Position numbers and translations under genes: made by a program. Of a stretch of DNA of 34,701 bases, positions 18,748-27,378 are shown piece by piece (the stretch's first letter is position 1; each line of letters begins with the position of its first letter). The notes below the pieces were generated by a model. It made no database searches. It was not told the DNA's origin and saw only the letters and a list, made by a program, of their open reading frames with translations. The DNA comes from Neocallimastix lanati (nom. inval.) (taxonomy: Eukaryota; Neocallimastigomycota; Neocallimastigomycetes; Neocallimastigales; Neocallimastigaceae): contig JACVTC010000021.1 of the NCBI GenBank assembly GCA_016946835.1, positions 1,665,001 through 1,699,701 on the forward strand. Reading direction: 5' to 3'.

Positions 18748-19725
18748 TTAATCTTTTAATCTGTCTTCTCCTATCTTTCCATAATTCATTTGCAGTTTCA
18801 ATATTTTTGATTGCTTCAGAAATCCAATTATGGTGATTAATAAATTTTCGAACAAAATATTTTTCTTCTGATTCTCTGATTCTTCAGGAAATCTTTTGTC
18901 AATATCAATTGCTAATTCAAATGGTTGTAAGTCTTTCCTACCATAGAGTAATTCGAAACTACTAAATTTAGTAACTTCATTTTTTGTTGTTCTTAAAGCC
19001 CAAAGCGCACTAGGTAAAATATCATCCCATTCTTGATTTTGTTTACCTAATTCTTTAAATTGGCTTTTAAGAATTCTAATATATTTGACTATTTCTCTAT
19101 TCCTGTTTTCAACTTCTCCGTTAGAAGCAGGATGATAAGTACTAATATAATGTACATAGACATCATTTAAATCTAGGAAAGCTTTTGTTTTATCAGATAT
19201 GAATTGCGGGCCATTATCAGTAATTAGTATCTCTGGAATCCCGTGTCTTGAAAATATATTATTTAAAAATCTAATGACATCTTCTGATTCTGTTTTGGCT
19301 AATGCTTCAGCTTCCACCCATTTTGTTAAATAATCTACAAGTACTATTATATATTTATTACCTCTGAAAGATTCGTATAAGGGTCCAACTAAATCCAATC
19401 CTACCCGAGTAAAAGGTAGACCTGGGGGTGTAGCTAAATCTTCTGTAAATACATTCGGTGGTTGTGGTTTACATAATTGACATACATGACAAGATTTAAT
19501 AAATAAACTGATATCCTTATTCATTCCTATCCAATAATAGTTCCTTTTCAAACGATGGTAGGTTTTAAAGTTACCTTCATGCCCTAAACAATGAGCTTTA
19601 CTAATAAGTTCCCATTTTTCATTATCATTAAATATTACTTTTCTTAATTCATTATTATCTTTATAATACTGTACTCCATCAATTAATACAAATTTCTGGT
19701 TTATTATTTTTTTTATAGAAATCAT
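18748..19725 (-). pseudogene. Integrase of gypsy family 2 copy D
   Basis: HHCC finger (AHCLGHEGNFKTYHRL to SCHVCQLCK), then the DDE core: VGLDLVGP (Asp), ITDNGPQF (Asp) and HPASNGEVENRN (Glu), DD35E spacing. It would integrate the cDNA. After RFPEESEN the frame departs from the expected sequence and runs to a spurious end at 18748; the true tail lies in another frame (18545-18900). Upstream the frame breaks at a run of eight T (19707-19714; seven in copy E), which separates it from the RNase H part. The Met at 19725 is not a real start. Confidence 0.87.
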
Positions 19726-20413
19726 TTAGTATTTCAGTACTATCATCAATATCATTATTATTGGTATTAACATGATTAATAATATTATTATTATTATCAT
19801 TATTATTAAAACTATGTTTATTATTTTCTTCAGTTTGAAATACCATATAATTCACATTCAATTTATTTTCCACTCCATTATTTTCACTATTATTATTATG
19901 TAATTTATTATTAAACTTATTAATGTTATTTACATTATTTTTAATTTCCTCATATTCCATTTTGTAATTTTCATTATTACTATTGATCTTAATTTCATCC
20001 ACTAACTCTTTTATTTTATTAATTTTAGTATTTTTCTTATTTCTAATTTCTTCATTATTTTTAATTTCACAATTTTGAATTTCATTATTTATAACTTGGT
20101 TGAATACATCTTTATTATAATTTTTTTTATTATTTCTTTTATTTTTATTTTTTATATGTTTATCATCATTTTTCATATTTTTGATTATATATTTTTCATT
20201 GTTAGAATGTAATCTAGATAGTGCATCAGCAACTACATTCCTCCTCCCCTCTTCATATAACACTTTAACTTTTAAAATACTGAACTCAGATATCCATTTG
20301 ACATGCCTTGCTGAAGAAGGTTCTTTATTTTTAAATATGTAAACTAAAGGCTTATGATCGGTATAAAGAATTGTCTCAAAACTATTACCAGTGAGAAAAG
20401 GTTTAAATTTCAT
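19679..20413 (-). pseudogene. RNase H end and Asn-rich linker of copy D
   Basis: Begins KFKPFLTGNSFETILYTDHK, the last RNase H block with catalytic Asp, followed by RHVKW and YEEGRRNVVADALSRL, the typical end of gypsy RNase H. Then come about 160 residues dominated by Asn, Lys, Ile and Glu up to the integrase. The upstream frame break at about 20425-20440 (one base fewer than in copy E) detaches it from the RT thumb. Confidence 0.82.
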
Positions 20414-20889
20414 GACACAGTAAAATGCGGAAACCCCTCAAGTTCTGTAATGCTATAATTGATTTCAGAATTGGAAAGTGTCCTACTTTCATAATATAAT
20501 GGCTTCTCAATGTTGTCATCGTCTAACTGAAGTAGTATCCCGCCAATTCTTGATTTAGATGCATCTGAACGAACAATAAATGGTTTATCAAAATTTGGAG
20601 GTGACAATATAGGTGCATTAATAAGACGAATTTTTAAAAATTCAAATGCATTATTAGATTCGGTAGACCAAACAAAAGGAACATTCTTTTTTATTAAATC
20701 ATATAAAGGTTTAGCAACTTGGGCAAAATGGCTAATGAATTTCCGGTAATATCCAATTGCCCCTAAGAAAGAACGTAACTGTTTTAAATTAGAAGGAGGT
20801 AACCAATTAGCAATAACTTTTATTTTAGAATTCATAGGTTTTATACCCTTAGTAGAAAGAGTATGACCAAGGAGAACTAGAAGGGACAA
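20410..20889 (-). pseudogene. RT thumb and RNase H start of copy D
   Basis: Reads LLGHTLSTKGIKPMNSKIKV, SFLGAIGYYRKFISHFAQVA and PFIVRSDASKSRIGG (RNase H Asp), ending FPHFTVS by frameshift where copy E has LAAFYCVMKF. The RT catalytic core in front is missing: the sequence joins directly to SSSPWS through the ten bases GACCAAGGAG (20865-20874). Confidence 0.85.
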
Positions 20890-21715
20890 TTAAATTATTA
20901 TTTATAAGTTTAATTAATTCCTTTTTAAGTGCATCAGCTTGCACTTTTGAAATACGGTAGGCCCTCTGTTTAATAGTTGTTGTTCCTGGTATTAAATTAA
21001 TTCTATGAGGATATAGCTTTGACGAACCCAAATCGTCAGTTTTCAGTGCAAGAACACTAATATAATTTAAAAATAATTTTTCTACATCAGCTTTCAAATT
21101 TTCTGGTAATTTTTTTACAATAGAGTGAATCATTTCCAGTTTAGATATTGTGTTGTCTGTGCAAACCTCGTTTTCATTATGTAGTACTTCATTAGTTATT
21201 AATAAAAGAGATGGAATCAATTGTGTTGTAATATCAACCGTCTTATTCTTACATTCTTTCCTTTCAATATTTCTATCTACTAATTTATAATTACTATTTA
21301 ATTTGTTATTGCCATTTTGATGAGAATCGATTTTTGATGGAAGTTTAGAATGTAGTATGGGATTTATATTGTTTGTAACTTTAGAATTAATTTTATGATC
21401 ATTTATTTTATAATTGTCAATTTTATCATCATTCTTATTATTATTCGTTTTTATTTTGATATTATTTTCTTTATCGATGTCGACACTATTAAAGAAAGGT
21501 AATTTTACATTAAAATTATTTATGTTAATATTAGGTAACTCTGATTTAGCATATGTAAAGAGTATATTATTATTATCATTATTATTATCATTGTCACTCC
21601 AACTAGTTTCAGAATCCTCATCATTCTCTTCAGAAGAATTATTATTTATATTATTCTCCTTATTCATATTATTTTCTTCGTCATTAATTCTATTTGTACT
21701 TTCAGAAGGACTCAA
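20849..21715 (-). pseudogene. N-terminal linker and RT start of copy D
   Basis: About 190 residues of Asn/Asp/Glu/Lys-rich linker are followed by the RT entry: GSSKLYPHRINLIPGTTTIK and ALKKELIKLINNNLIVPSSS. RT then stops at the 495-bp deletion, so palm motifs including YIDD are lost. The frame extends upstream of the Met to about 21790 (RFDINLVNDTLYHIDE). The protease lies one frame away, the same step as in copy E. Confidence 0.85.
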
Positions 21716-21795
21716 GCTAACGTCATAAAATAAAGAAGTTAATTCTACAGGATTATTATTTTCATCAATATGATATAAGGTATCATTAACTAAAT

Positions 21796-22713
21796 TTATA
21801 TCAAATCTATTTCGTTTAAGTGAATACCTATTAATATATCAAAGATATCATCCTTATCAATTTTCCTAAAGTAATCGATAAAAGTGTAATTTCCAATAGA
21901 TATTTTTAGTTCATAAATATCTGAACAAGTTGAATTGTTGGAATACACCTGAAAAATTTTTTCGGATATTCTCCCTATAGGATTTTTATTAATTTTAAAT
22001 TTTTTCAAAGCCGTAGTGGTAATCAAATTAACGCTAGCACACGAGTCCAAGAAAATTTCAGCTGGTTTCTTATCCACAGTGCCTTTAACTTTAATCACTT
22101 TATGTTGGCTTATAATTGTCATTACATTTATTAAAGATGTATTCAAATTTTTCTTTATTTTCTCTTTTCCTTCGGTTAATTTTAATGCTTTTGTAAATTC
22201 TGACCTGAACTTTGGAAACAGGTCTAACAAATATACTAACTTCGTTATGACTTCGGTTGATGCTACTTCCTTGATAAAGTCCTTAATTTTAAATTCATTA
22301 AAATCTTCCATCATTTTTATGTGTTTCTCTGGCTTGGAATAACTTTTAACATTGATGGGTATATCATCTTTGTTATTGCTCAGTATTTCATTTATTTTAT
22401 TCAATTTATTCGCTTTTTTTACATTTCTAATATTTGGTTGATTGATATAAGAAAGATCCAAATATTCTAATTTATTTGCATTATTATTAGTTATTGTTTG
22501 ATTAGTTGGTGGTTGTGAATCCTCAAAAATTTCAATAGATTCATTGAAAGTAACATTTTTATGATCTTTATTTTCTTTAAATTCTTTACCTTCTTCTTTT
22601 TCTATTAATAGTTTGACATTCGTTCCTCCCTCATCTATTATCATATCAGGTGTTCCTGTAGTTGCTAATTTATTAACGTTTAATTTTCTTTTCATAATAG
22701 TATTTTTCTTCAT
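21796..22713 (-). CDS. Protease region of gypsy family 2 copy D
   Basis: An intact 305-residue stretch. The first ~200 residues are an Asn/Lys-rich and helical pre-protease region with no known domain. The retropepsin-like part is VKGTVDKKPAEIFLDSCASVNLITTTAL, with Asp-Ser-Cys where the family has Asp-Ser/Thr-Gly, then IGNYTFIDYF and IFDILIG. It ends at 21796 and RT continues in the -1 frame. The Met at 22713 is internal to a longer pol frame in copy E (PYTKEIKKKLIDNP precedes it); here two bases are missing near 22750. Expression from this copy is unlikely without gag. Confidence 0.75.
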   Translation of the reverse strand: MKKNTIMKRKLNVNKLATTGTPDMIIDEGGTNVKLLIEKEEGKEFKENKDHKNVTFNESIEIFEDSQPPTNQTITNNNANKLEYLDLSYINQPNIRNVKKANKLNKINEILSNNKDDIPINVKSYSKPEKHIKMMEDFNEFKIKDFIKEVASTEVITKLVYLLDLFPKFRSEFTKALKLTEGKEKIKKNLNTSLINVMTIISQHKVIKVKGTVDKKPAEIFLDSCASVNLITTTALKKFKINKNPIGRISEKIFQVYSNNSTCSDIYELKISIGNYTFIDYFRKIDKDDIFDILIGIHLNEIDLI

Positions 22714-22866
22714 AGCATTTATAATAATTGGAACTGGATTATCTATAAGTTTTTTTTATTTCTTTGGTATATGGGGAGATTTTTATTGAATTATTTTTAC
22801 CTTTCTTTTGGGCAACAGCGATAATTTCCTCATTATGGTAATTATCAAAATTATTATTATTATTAA
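22714..22866 (-). pseudogene. Pol N-terminal stub and gag-deletion junction, copy D
   Basis: Matches 31840-31985 of copy E (AVAQKKGKNNSIKISPYTKE region) and then jumps within TTATTATTATTA to sequence matching 34500 onward. The whole gag gene, the Asn-rich linker and the leader minisatellite (about 2.5 kb) are missing. The joint lies in a TTA repeat, so its exact base cannot be fixed. Confidence 0.7.
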
Positions 22867-23342
22867 AATATTATCTATTATTTTTTTTTTTTGTTCTAAA
22901 TATTATCACATATACTATTAATAAAATATTATTTAATATTAATTTTTATACTAAACTATTACTACTTTTTATTATAATATCATTTCTTAATTAAAGATTT
23001 ATTCGTTTTTATACTGGTCCGAATTCCCAGTTGTCTTTAATTACTAATAAAAATGATAATAAAAAAAATTAACTATACTAATAATAATAATTAAAGACTT
23101 ATTCGTTTTTATTTTGGTTCGAACTCCCAGTTACCTTTAATTATTATTTAATAATAATCATAATAATTTTACGCGTTTTTTTTTTTTTTTTTTTTTTATT
23201 TTTTTATATATATATATAAATTTATACATTACTATTATAAAAAAAATTAATTATTTAATTTAATATTAATTATTTAATTGTCTTTATTTTTAAAAAGTAA
23301 ATATCAATATAAATATAAATTTCATAATATTCTTGGTTTGCA
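22867..23342 (-). other. Leader (5' UTR) of family 2, copy D
   Basis: Untranslated leader shared with 34510-34701 as far as that copy extends. It holds two copies of a hairpin element (22988-23043 and 23088-23143) and a T-run/TA-repeat tract (23171-23216). ATAATATTCTTGG (23324-23336) and TTTGCAC (23337-23342, continuing into the PBS) are complementary to the family LTR. No gene seen. Confidence 0.65.
22988..23143. repeat. Two T-arm-like hairpin repeats
   Basis: Copy 1: TAATTAAAGA (22988-22997) pairs with TCTTTAATTA (23034-23043), enclosing ACTGG (23013-23017) with CCAGT (23027-23031), loop TCCGAATTC. Copy 2: 23088-23096 with 23135-23143, inner loop containing GGTTCGAACTCC. A third copy is at 34627-34682. 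Changes between copies keep G-U pairs on the plus strand. Confidence 0.55.
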
Positions 23343-23360
23343 CGCCCGGATTCTCCACCA
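23343..23360 (-). promoter_or_regulatory. tRNA primer binding site (tRNA-Ala-like), copy D
   Basis: Same 18 bases and same 4-T spacing to the LTR edge as 17208-17225. Minus strand starts TGGTGGAGAATCC. It is the primer site for copy D's minus-strand DNA synthesis by position. Confidence 0.68.
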
Positions 23361-23364
23361 TTTT

Positions 23365-24000
23365 TGATACAGAACATTTAAAATATTCCATATCTAGTTA
23401 TTTATTTATTTGATCGTTTCTCTAGGGAATTATGACACGATAATATATTCTAATAAATATAAGAAAATAATTTATAATAATAATGCTTTATAATATTATT
23501 TTATTCTTTATTTATTTTTATAATTTTATTTTTACATATATAAATATTTATTATTACATTCTCTTAATTTTATATAATTGTTAAAATAACTATTTAATAT
23601 TATATTTTATTAAACATATCTCTTAAACTATTAATTTCCTAATAAGTTTATTTAATAATACATTTTCATAATTAAATAATATATAACTATCAATATTTAA
23701 AAATATATTTCCTAAATAAAATATTATCATCAATATTTATAATATAACTCCTAAAACTATATAATTCTTAAAATAATATTTAAAATATAAAATAAAACTT
23801 ATTAATAATAATGATGAATTAATTTATTATCTTAATAATAGAATCATTAATAATATAATTTATCTATTTTAATTATGATAAAAGAATTAACCATGCTTTT
23901 AAAAATAATTATTTGAATAACTATATATAAATTATTTTAATTATTATGACCAATAATATTTATACAATATTTCTAACCTAAATTTCCTACCTAAATCTTA
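23365..24000 (-). mobile_element. Diverged 5' LTR-like sequence next to copy D
   Basis: On minus it ends ...GTATCA next to the PBS as expected, and shares scattered blocks with the D/E LTR (TGATAC, then CGTTT...AGGGAATTA). Otherwise it differs from copy D's own 3' LTR and lacks GTGCAAA and CCAAGAATATTAT. The upper boundary is unclear; 24000 is approximate. Confidence 0.4.
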
Positions 24001-24063
24001 TTTTTATAGTGGTACCGTATCATAATGTAATAATCATACTAAGTTCTATTACTAAATATGATT

Positions 24064-24302
24064 ATTAACTTCAACTTAATGACTAATTCATTAAGTTGAG
24101 AAATAAAATAAAAATAAAAATTTTACCTAAAAAGAGAGTTTATTATAAAATTAATTATAATAACAACACAAAAAGTAAAAGAAGGAATATTTGGATAAAT
24201 TTGGTTTTAAAAAATATGTTTTTGAATAAAATGTTTTATTAATTTTATTAAAGTTTAAAATATAAAATTGCTATTATTATAACTATATTTTTATAATAAT
24301 AA
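24064..24302. other. A+T-rich spacer with an 11-bp hairpin
   Basis: TCAACTTAATG (24071-24081) and CATTAAGTTGA (24089-24099) form a perfect stem with loop ACTAATT. No coding sequence recognised. Confidence 0.5.
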
Positions 24303-24597
24303 CTCTTGATTTCTTAAAGGGAAATCAAGAGCCTTATTTATATTTTTTTATGGAAATAAGGTTAAATAAAAAGGGTTTTCTAATCTTAAAAAATATCTTA
24401 TCTAGAAAAAGATTAGAAGAAAAAACTAGATAAGTTTTTTGATCGATATTCTATTCATATCGATCATCGTATATATTAAGTAAAACCAAATATATTATTT
24501 TATATTTGGATAAAACCTTAATATATCGATTTCCTAAATTTTAATTTAGATCATCTAATAAAAGGAAAAATCAATAATAACCGGAATGATCTAAATT
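24303..24597. other. Dense array of perfect inverted repeats
   Basis: In order: 11 bp (24303-24313/24321-24331); abutting 8 bp (24332-24339/24354-24361); 10 bp (24378-24387/24409-24418) interleaved with 9 bp (24397-24405/24426-24434), a pseudoknot layout; 10 bp (24440-24449/24457-24466); 10 bp (24471-24480/24517-24526) enclosing 9 bp (24486-24494/24501-24509); 12 bp (24543-24554/24586-24597). Arms mix all four bases. No open reading frame. It may be a structured RNA or a cluster of cruciform-forming DNA elements; I do not recognise it. Confidence 0.65.
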
Positions 24598-25004
24598 ATT
24601 CTATTTTTCTAAATATTATTTTTAAAATCTAATCTAAACTTATTAACATAAAACTATCTTTAAACTAGGATACAGAATTATAAAAAAATACAGAAACTTA
24701 TTAATTGTTCTTTTAAATGTACAATGTAAAAAATAAATAAAACTAATGTTTACATTAACTTGATAATTAAATGAATAACTAAATAAAATTAATAATATTA
24801 ATAAGTGTACATACAATAATTATTTAAATAAAATTTCTAATATTATTTAAGTGTATGAATAATTACAATTATAATAAATTTGATAATAATATCTCAATGT
24901 ATGAATTAATTATAATTTAAATAAATTTATAATTATTATCAATAATTATAAAGACTAAGAAATAATAATTATTTATTAGTAAATAATTATTATTTCTTAC
25001 ACAT
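24598..25004. other. A+T-rich spacer with further hairpins
   Basis: Contains AATGTAAA/TTTACATT (24724-24731/24749-24756), an 11-bp stem (24880-24890/24932-24942), three loosely similar ~47-bp units starting GTGTACAT or GTGTATGAAT near 24804, 24850 and 24897, and a perfect 19-bp stem with loop TTAG (24957-24975/24980-24998). No gene seen. Confidence 0.5.
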
Positions 25005-25275
25005 AAATGTTATGGCTCGAAATTCAAAAAAAAAATTATATAATATTAAAACACAAAAAAATAAAATTTTTATTCTTTCACAATAATTTTTATTTATTTA
25101 TTATATTTTTTATTTTAATTTTTATTTTATTTTTATTATTATTTTTATTTATTTATTTTATTTTTATTTATTTTATTTTTATTTTATTTTTATTATTATT
25201 TTTATTTATTTTTATTTATTTTTATTTATTTTTTTTTATTTATTTATTTTTTTTTTTTCTATTTTTATTTTCATA

Positions 25276-25306
<31 letters not shown>

Positions 25307-25650
25307 AAATAAAATTATTGTGTATGTTTTAATATTAGTTTTTAATTTTGAAATCCCCGATATCTCCACCAAACTTTATGTTATGGCTCGAGGAATTCAA
25401 AAAAAAAAAAATTATATAATATTAAAACACAAGAAAAAAAAATTTTTATTCTTTCACAATAATTTTTATTTATTTATTATATTTTTTATTTTAATTTTTA
25501 TTTTATTTTTATTATTATTTTTATTTATTTATTTTATTTTTATTTATTTTATTTTTATTTTATTTTTATTATTATTTTTATTTATTTTTATTTATTTTTA
25601 TTTATTTTTTTTATTTATTTATTTTTTTTTTTCTATTTTTATTTTCTTAT
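25005..25650. repeat. Tandem duplication of a 250-300-bp T-rich unit
   Basis: Unit 1 starts ATGTTATGGCTCGAAATTC near 25007 and unit 2 ATGTTATGGCTCGAGGAATTC near 25378, about 370 bases apart. Both continue through AAAACACAA, TTCTTTCACAATAA and a long TTTATTTA microsatellite. The open stretches inside are Phe/Ile/Leu homopolymers from the microsatellite, not genes. CTCCACCA at 25364-25371 resembles the end of the tRNA-Ala-like primer site. Confidence 0.7.
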
Positions 25651-26395
25651 TTTCTCTCCCCTAAAAAGGGGTTCCAAGGTAGTCAATTTATATCTTTTTG
25701 AAGATATAAAAATAGCAAAGCCTCTGGAAGTAGTTGAAGAGATGGAAAAACAATAGATTTTTAAATCTTATTGATTATTTCCTTATTGTAATAAATAGAA
25801 ATTTTATTATTTCCTAATATTCAAATTAACCAAAATAAATCTATAATATAAAAGATGCATTATAGATAAGAATTAAACAAAAAAAAAGAGAAGCAGTATT
25901 ACAATAAAATTGAATACTTTAACTTAATTTTGATACTTAATTTAATATGTAATCTTATATATTAATTTGAATGACATAATAGAAAATAAAATATATTTAT
26001 TAATATATGAAAAATCTTTTACAATTTTAAATACAGAAAATTTTATTTTATTTATTTCTTTCATTTCAATTATTTCTTAATTCGAAAGACAGAAATATTG
26101 ATAAAGTTATTTAAGTTGTTTATATACAGGAATTATTCCTTATTTAGAAGAATAATACTAAAAGTAATTAGTACTATGTTATTGATAAACTCTTATAAAT
26201 TTAATTTATCTTTATAAGGAATGAACATAAATTTAAATTAAATTTTATGTATAAACTTAAATTTTCAGATCAAATAATATAGTAAAATTATTAATGTAAA
26301 GAATACATAAATTTATTAATATTTTAAAAATCACCTTGACTATATTAAAAGGTTTTTAATAAGAATCAATTTATTACTTCATTCTTTATCATAAA
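25651..26395. other. Non-coding A+T-rich spacer
   Basis: No gene recognised. Short hairpins are frequent, e.g. TATATCTT/AAGATATA near 25690-25709, and CTTATAAA/TTTATAAG near 26189-26218. Ends at the 3' LTR of copy E. Confidence 0.4.
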
Positions 26396-27007
26396 TGATA
26401 CGATATTTTATTAAATACCGTATATGTTAGTTGGGCGTTTGTGCAAAAGGGAATTACTCCAAGAATATTATATTACAATAATTATATTTACTTTTTATTT
26501 ATTTATCTTTTATTATTTTATTTATTATATTTTATCATAAAAAAAATACGTGTTTTATTATTATTCCTTAAAAAAAAGAAAATATTTATTTATAAATTAT
26601 TTTCATAATTATATTTTTACTAATTTTATAAATTTTATTTATCGAAACACTAAAATTAATTAATAAATATAAATATTCATAACTTTTTACTTATAACTAT
26701 TAATTCATATTGTTTAACATTATTTAAAATTATTTTAATATTAACATCAATTTAATTAAACATTCAATCTCCGTTATAATTAATATAACTAATTTTACTA
26801 TATTATCAACAATTCTTTTAATATTTTTAATATTATTATTTAATTTAATATTTTAATAATTAATAATAATAAATTATCTTTAATAATATATTAATAATAT
26901 ATTTTAAGATTCATTATATAAAATTAATTTTTAATAAATATTTATATTAATAATTTTTCTAAATAATTTTTCTATTATTTTCTATTATTTTTTCTGGACA
27001 TGCATCA
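26396..27007 (-). mobile_element. 3' LTR of gypsy family 2 copy E (about 612 bp)
   Basis: Minus strand starts TGATGCATGTCC at 27007 and ends GTATCA at 26396. Nearly identical to 17747-18347 with small indels. GTGCAAA and CCAAGAATATTAT (26459-26471) are conserved. Confidence 0.82.
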
Positions 27008-27048
27008 AGATGCCCCCACTTAGCTTAGACTTCGTCCCTTGAAGTCTA
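27008..27048 (-). promoter_or_regulatory. Polypurine tract and adjacent hairpin, copy E
   Basis: Minus strand AAGTGGGGGCATCT before the LTR. Stem TAGACTTC/GAAGTCTA at 27026-27033/27041-27048, loop GTCCCTT. Confidence 0.65.
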
Positions 27049-27168
27049 TAAGCATATTAAAATATTTATTAAACTAATAATACTATTATATATTTTATAA
27101 TATTTTTTTTATATTTTTTTTTTTTTTTATATTTTTTATATATATCATAATTTTTTTTTTTTTATTTT

Positions 27169-27378
27169 ACTGATTATAATTTAGGAAATTACTAATATAT
27201 GGAATTACATTTTTTAGATGAATGTTTCTTTCTGCAATTTCGTTCGTATAAGGATCACATACTGTGACAGTATTAAATTGCTGTTTAACTATTTTTAATG
27301 GTCCGATATAATAAGGGTCTAGTTTCCTTCGATTGAAATTTCTAACTAAAACTAGGTCTCCTGGTTTGAATTCACTTC
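27169..27378 (-). pseudogene. Integrase C-terminal domain of copy E, other frame
   Basis: After a frame change near 27525 the tail reads SEFKPGDLVLVR, RRKLDPYYIGPLKIV, VIPYISNFLNYNQ and a stop at 27169-27171. GPY/F motif present, no chromodomain. The same break exists in copy D. Confidence 0.72.

Noticed and set aside
21414-22342. Plus-strand ORFs of 104 and 108 codons (also at 30541 and 31143)
   Set aside because: Antisense shadows of the family 2 pol linkers and protease; duplicated because the copies are.
25007-25664. Phe/Ile/Leu-rich ORFs that look like membrane proteins
   Set aside because: They translate a TTTATT microsatellite; no domain, no conserved composition outside the repeat.
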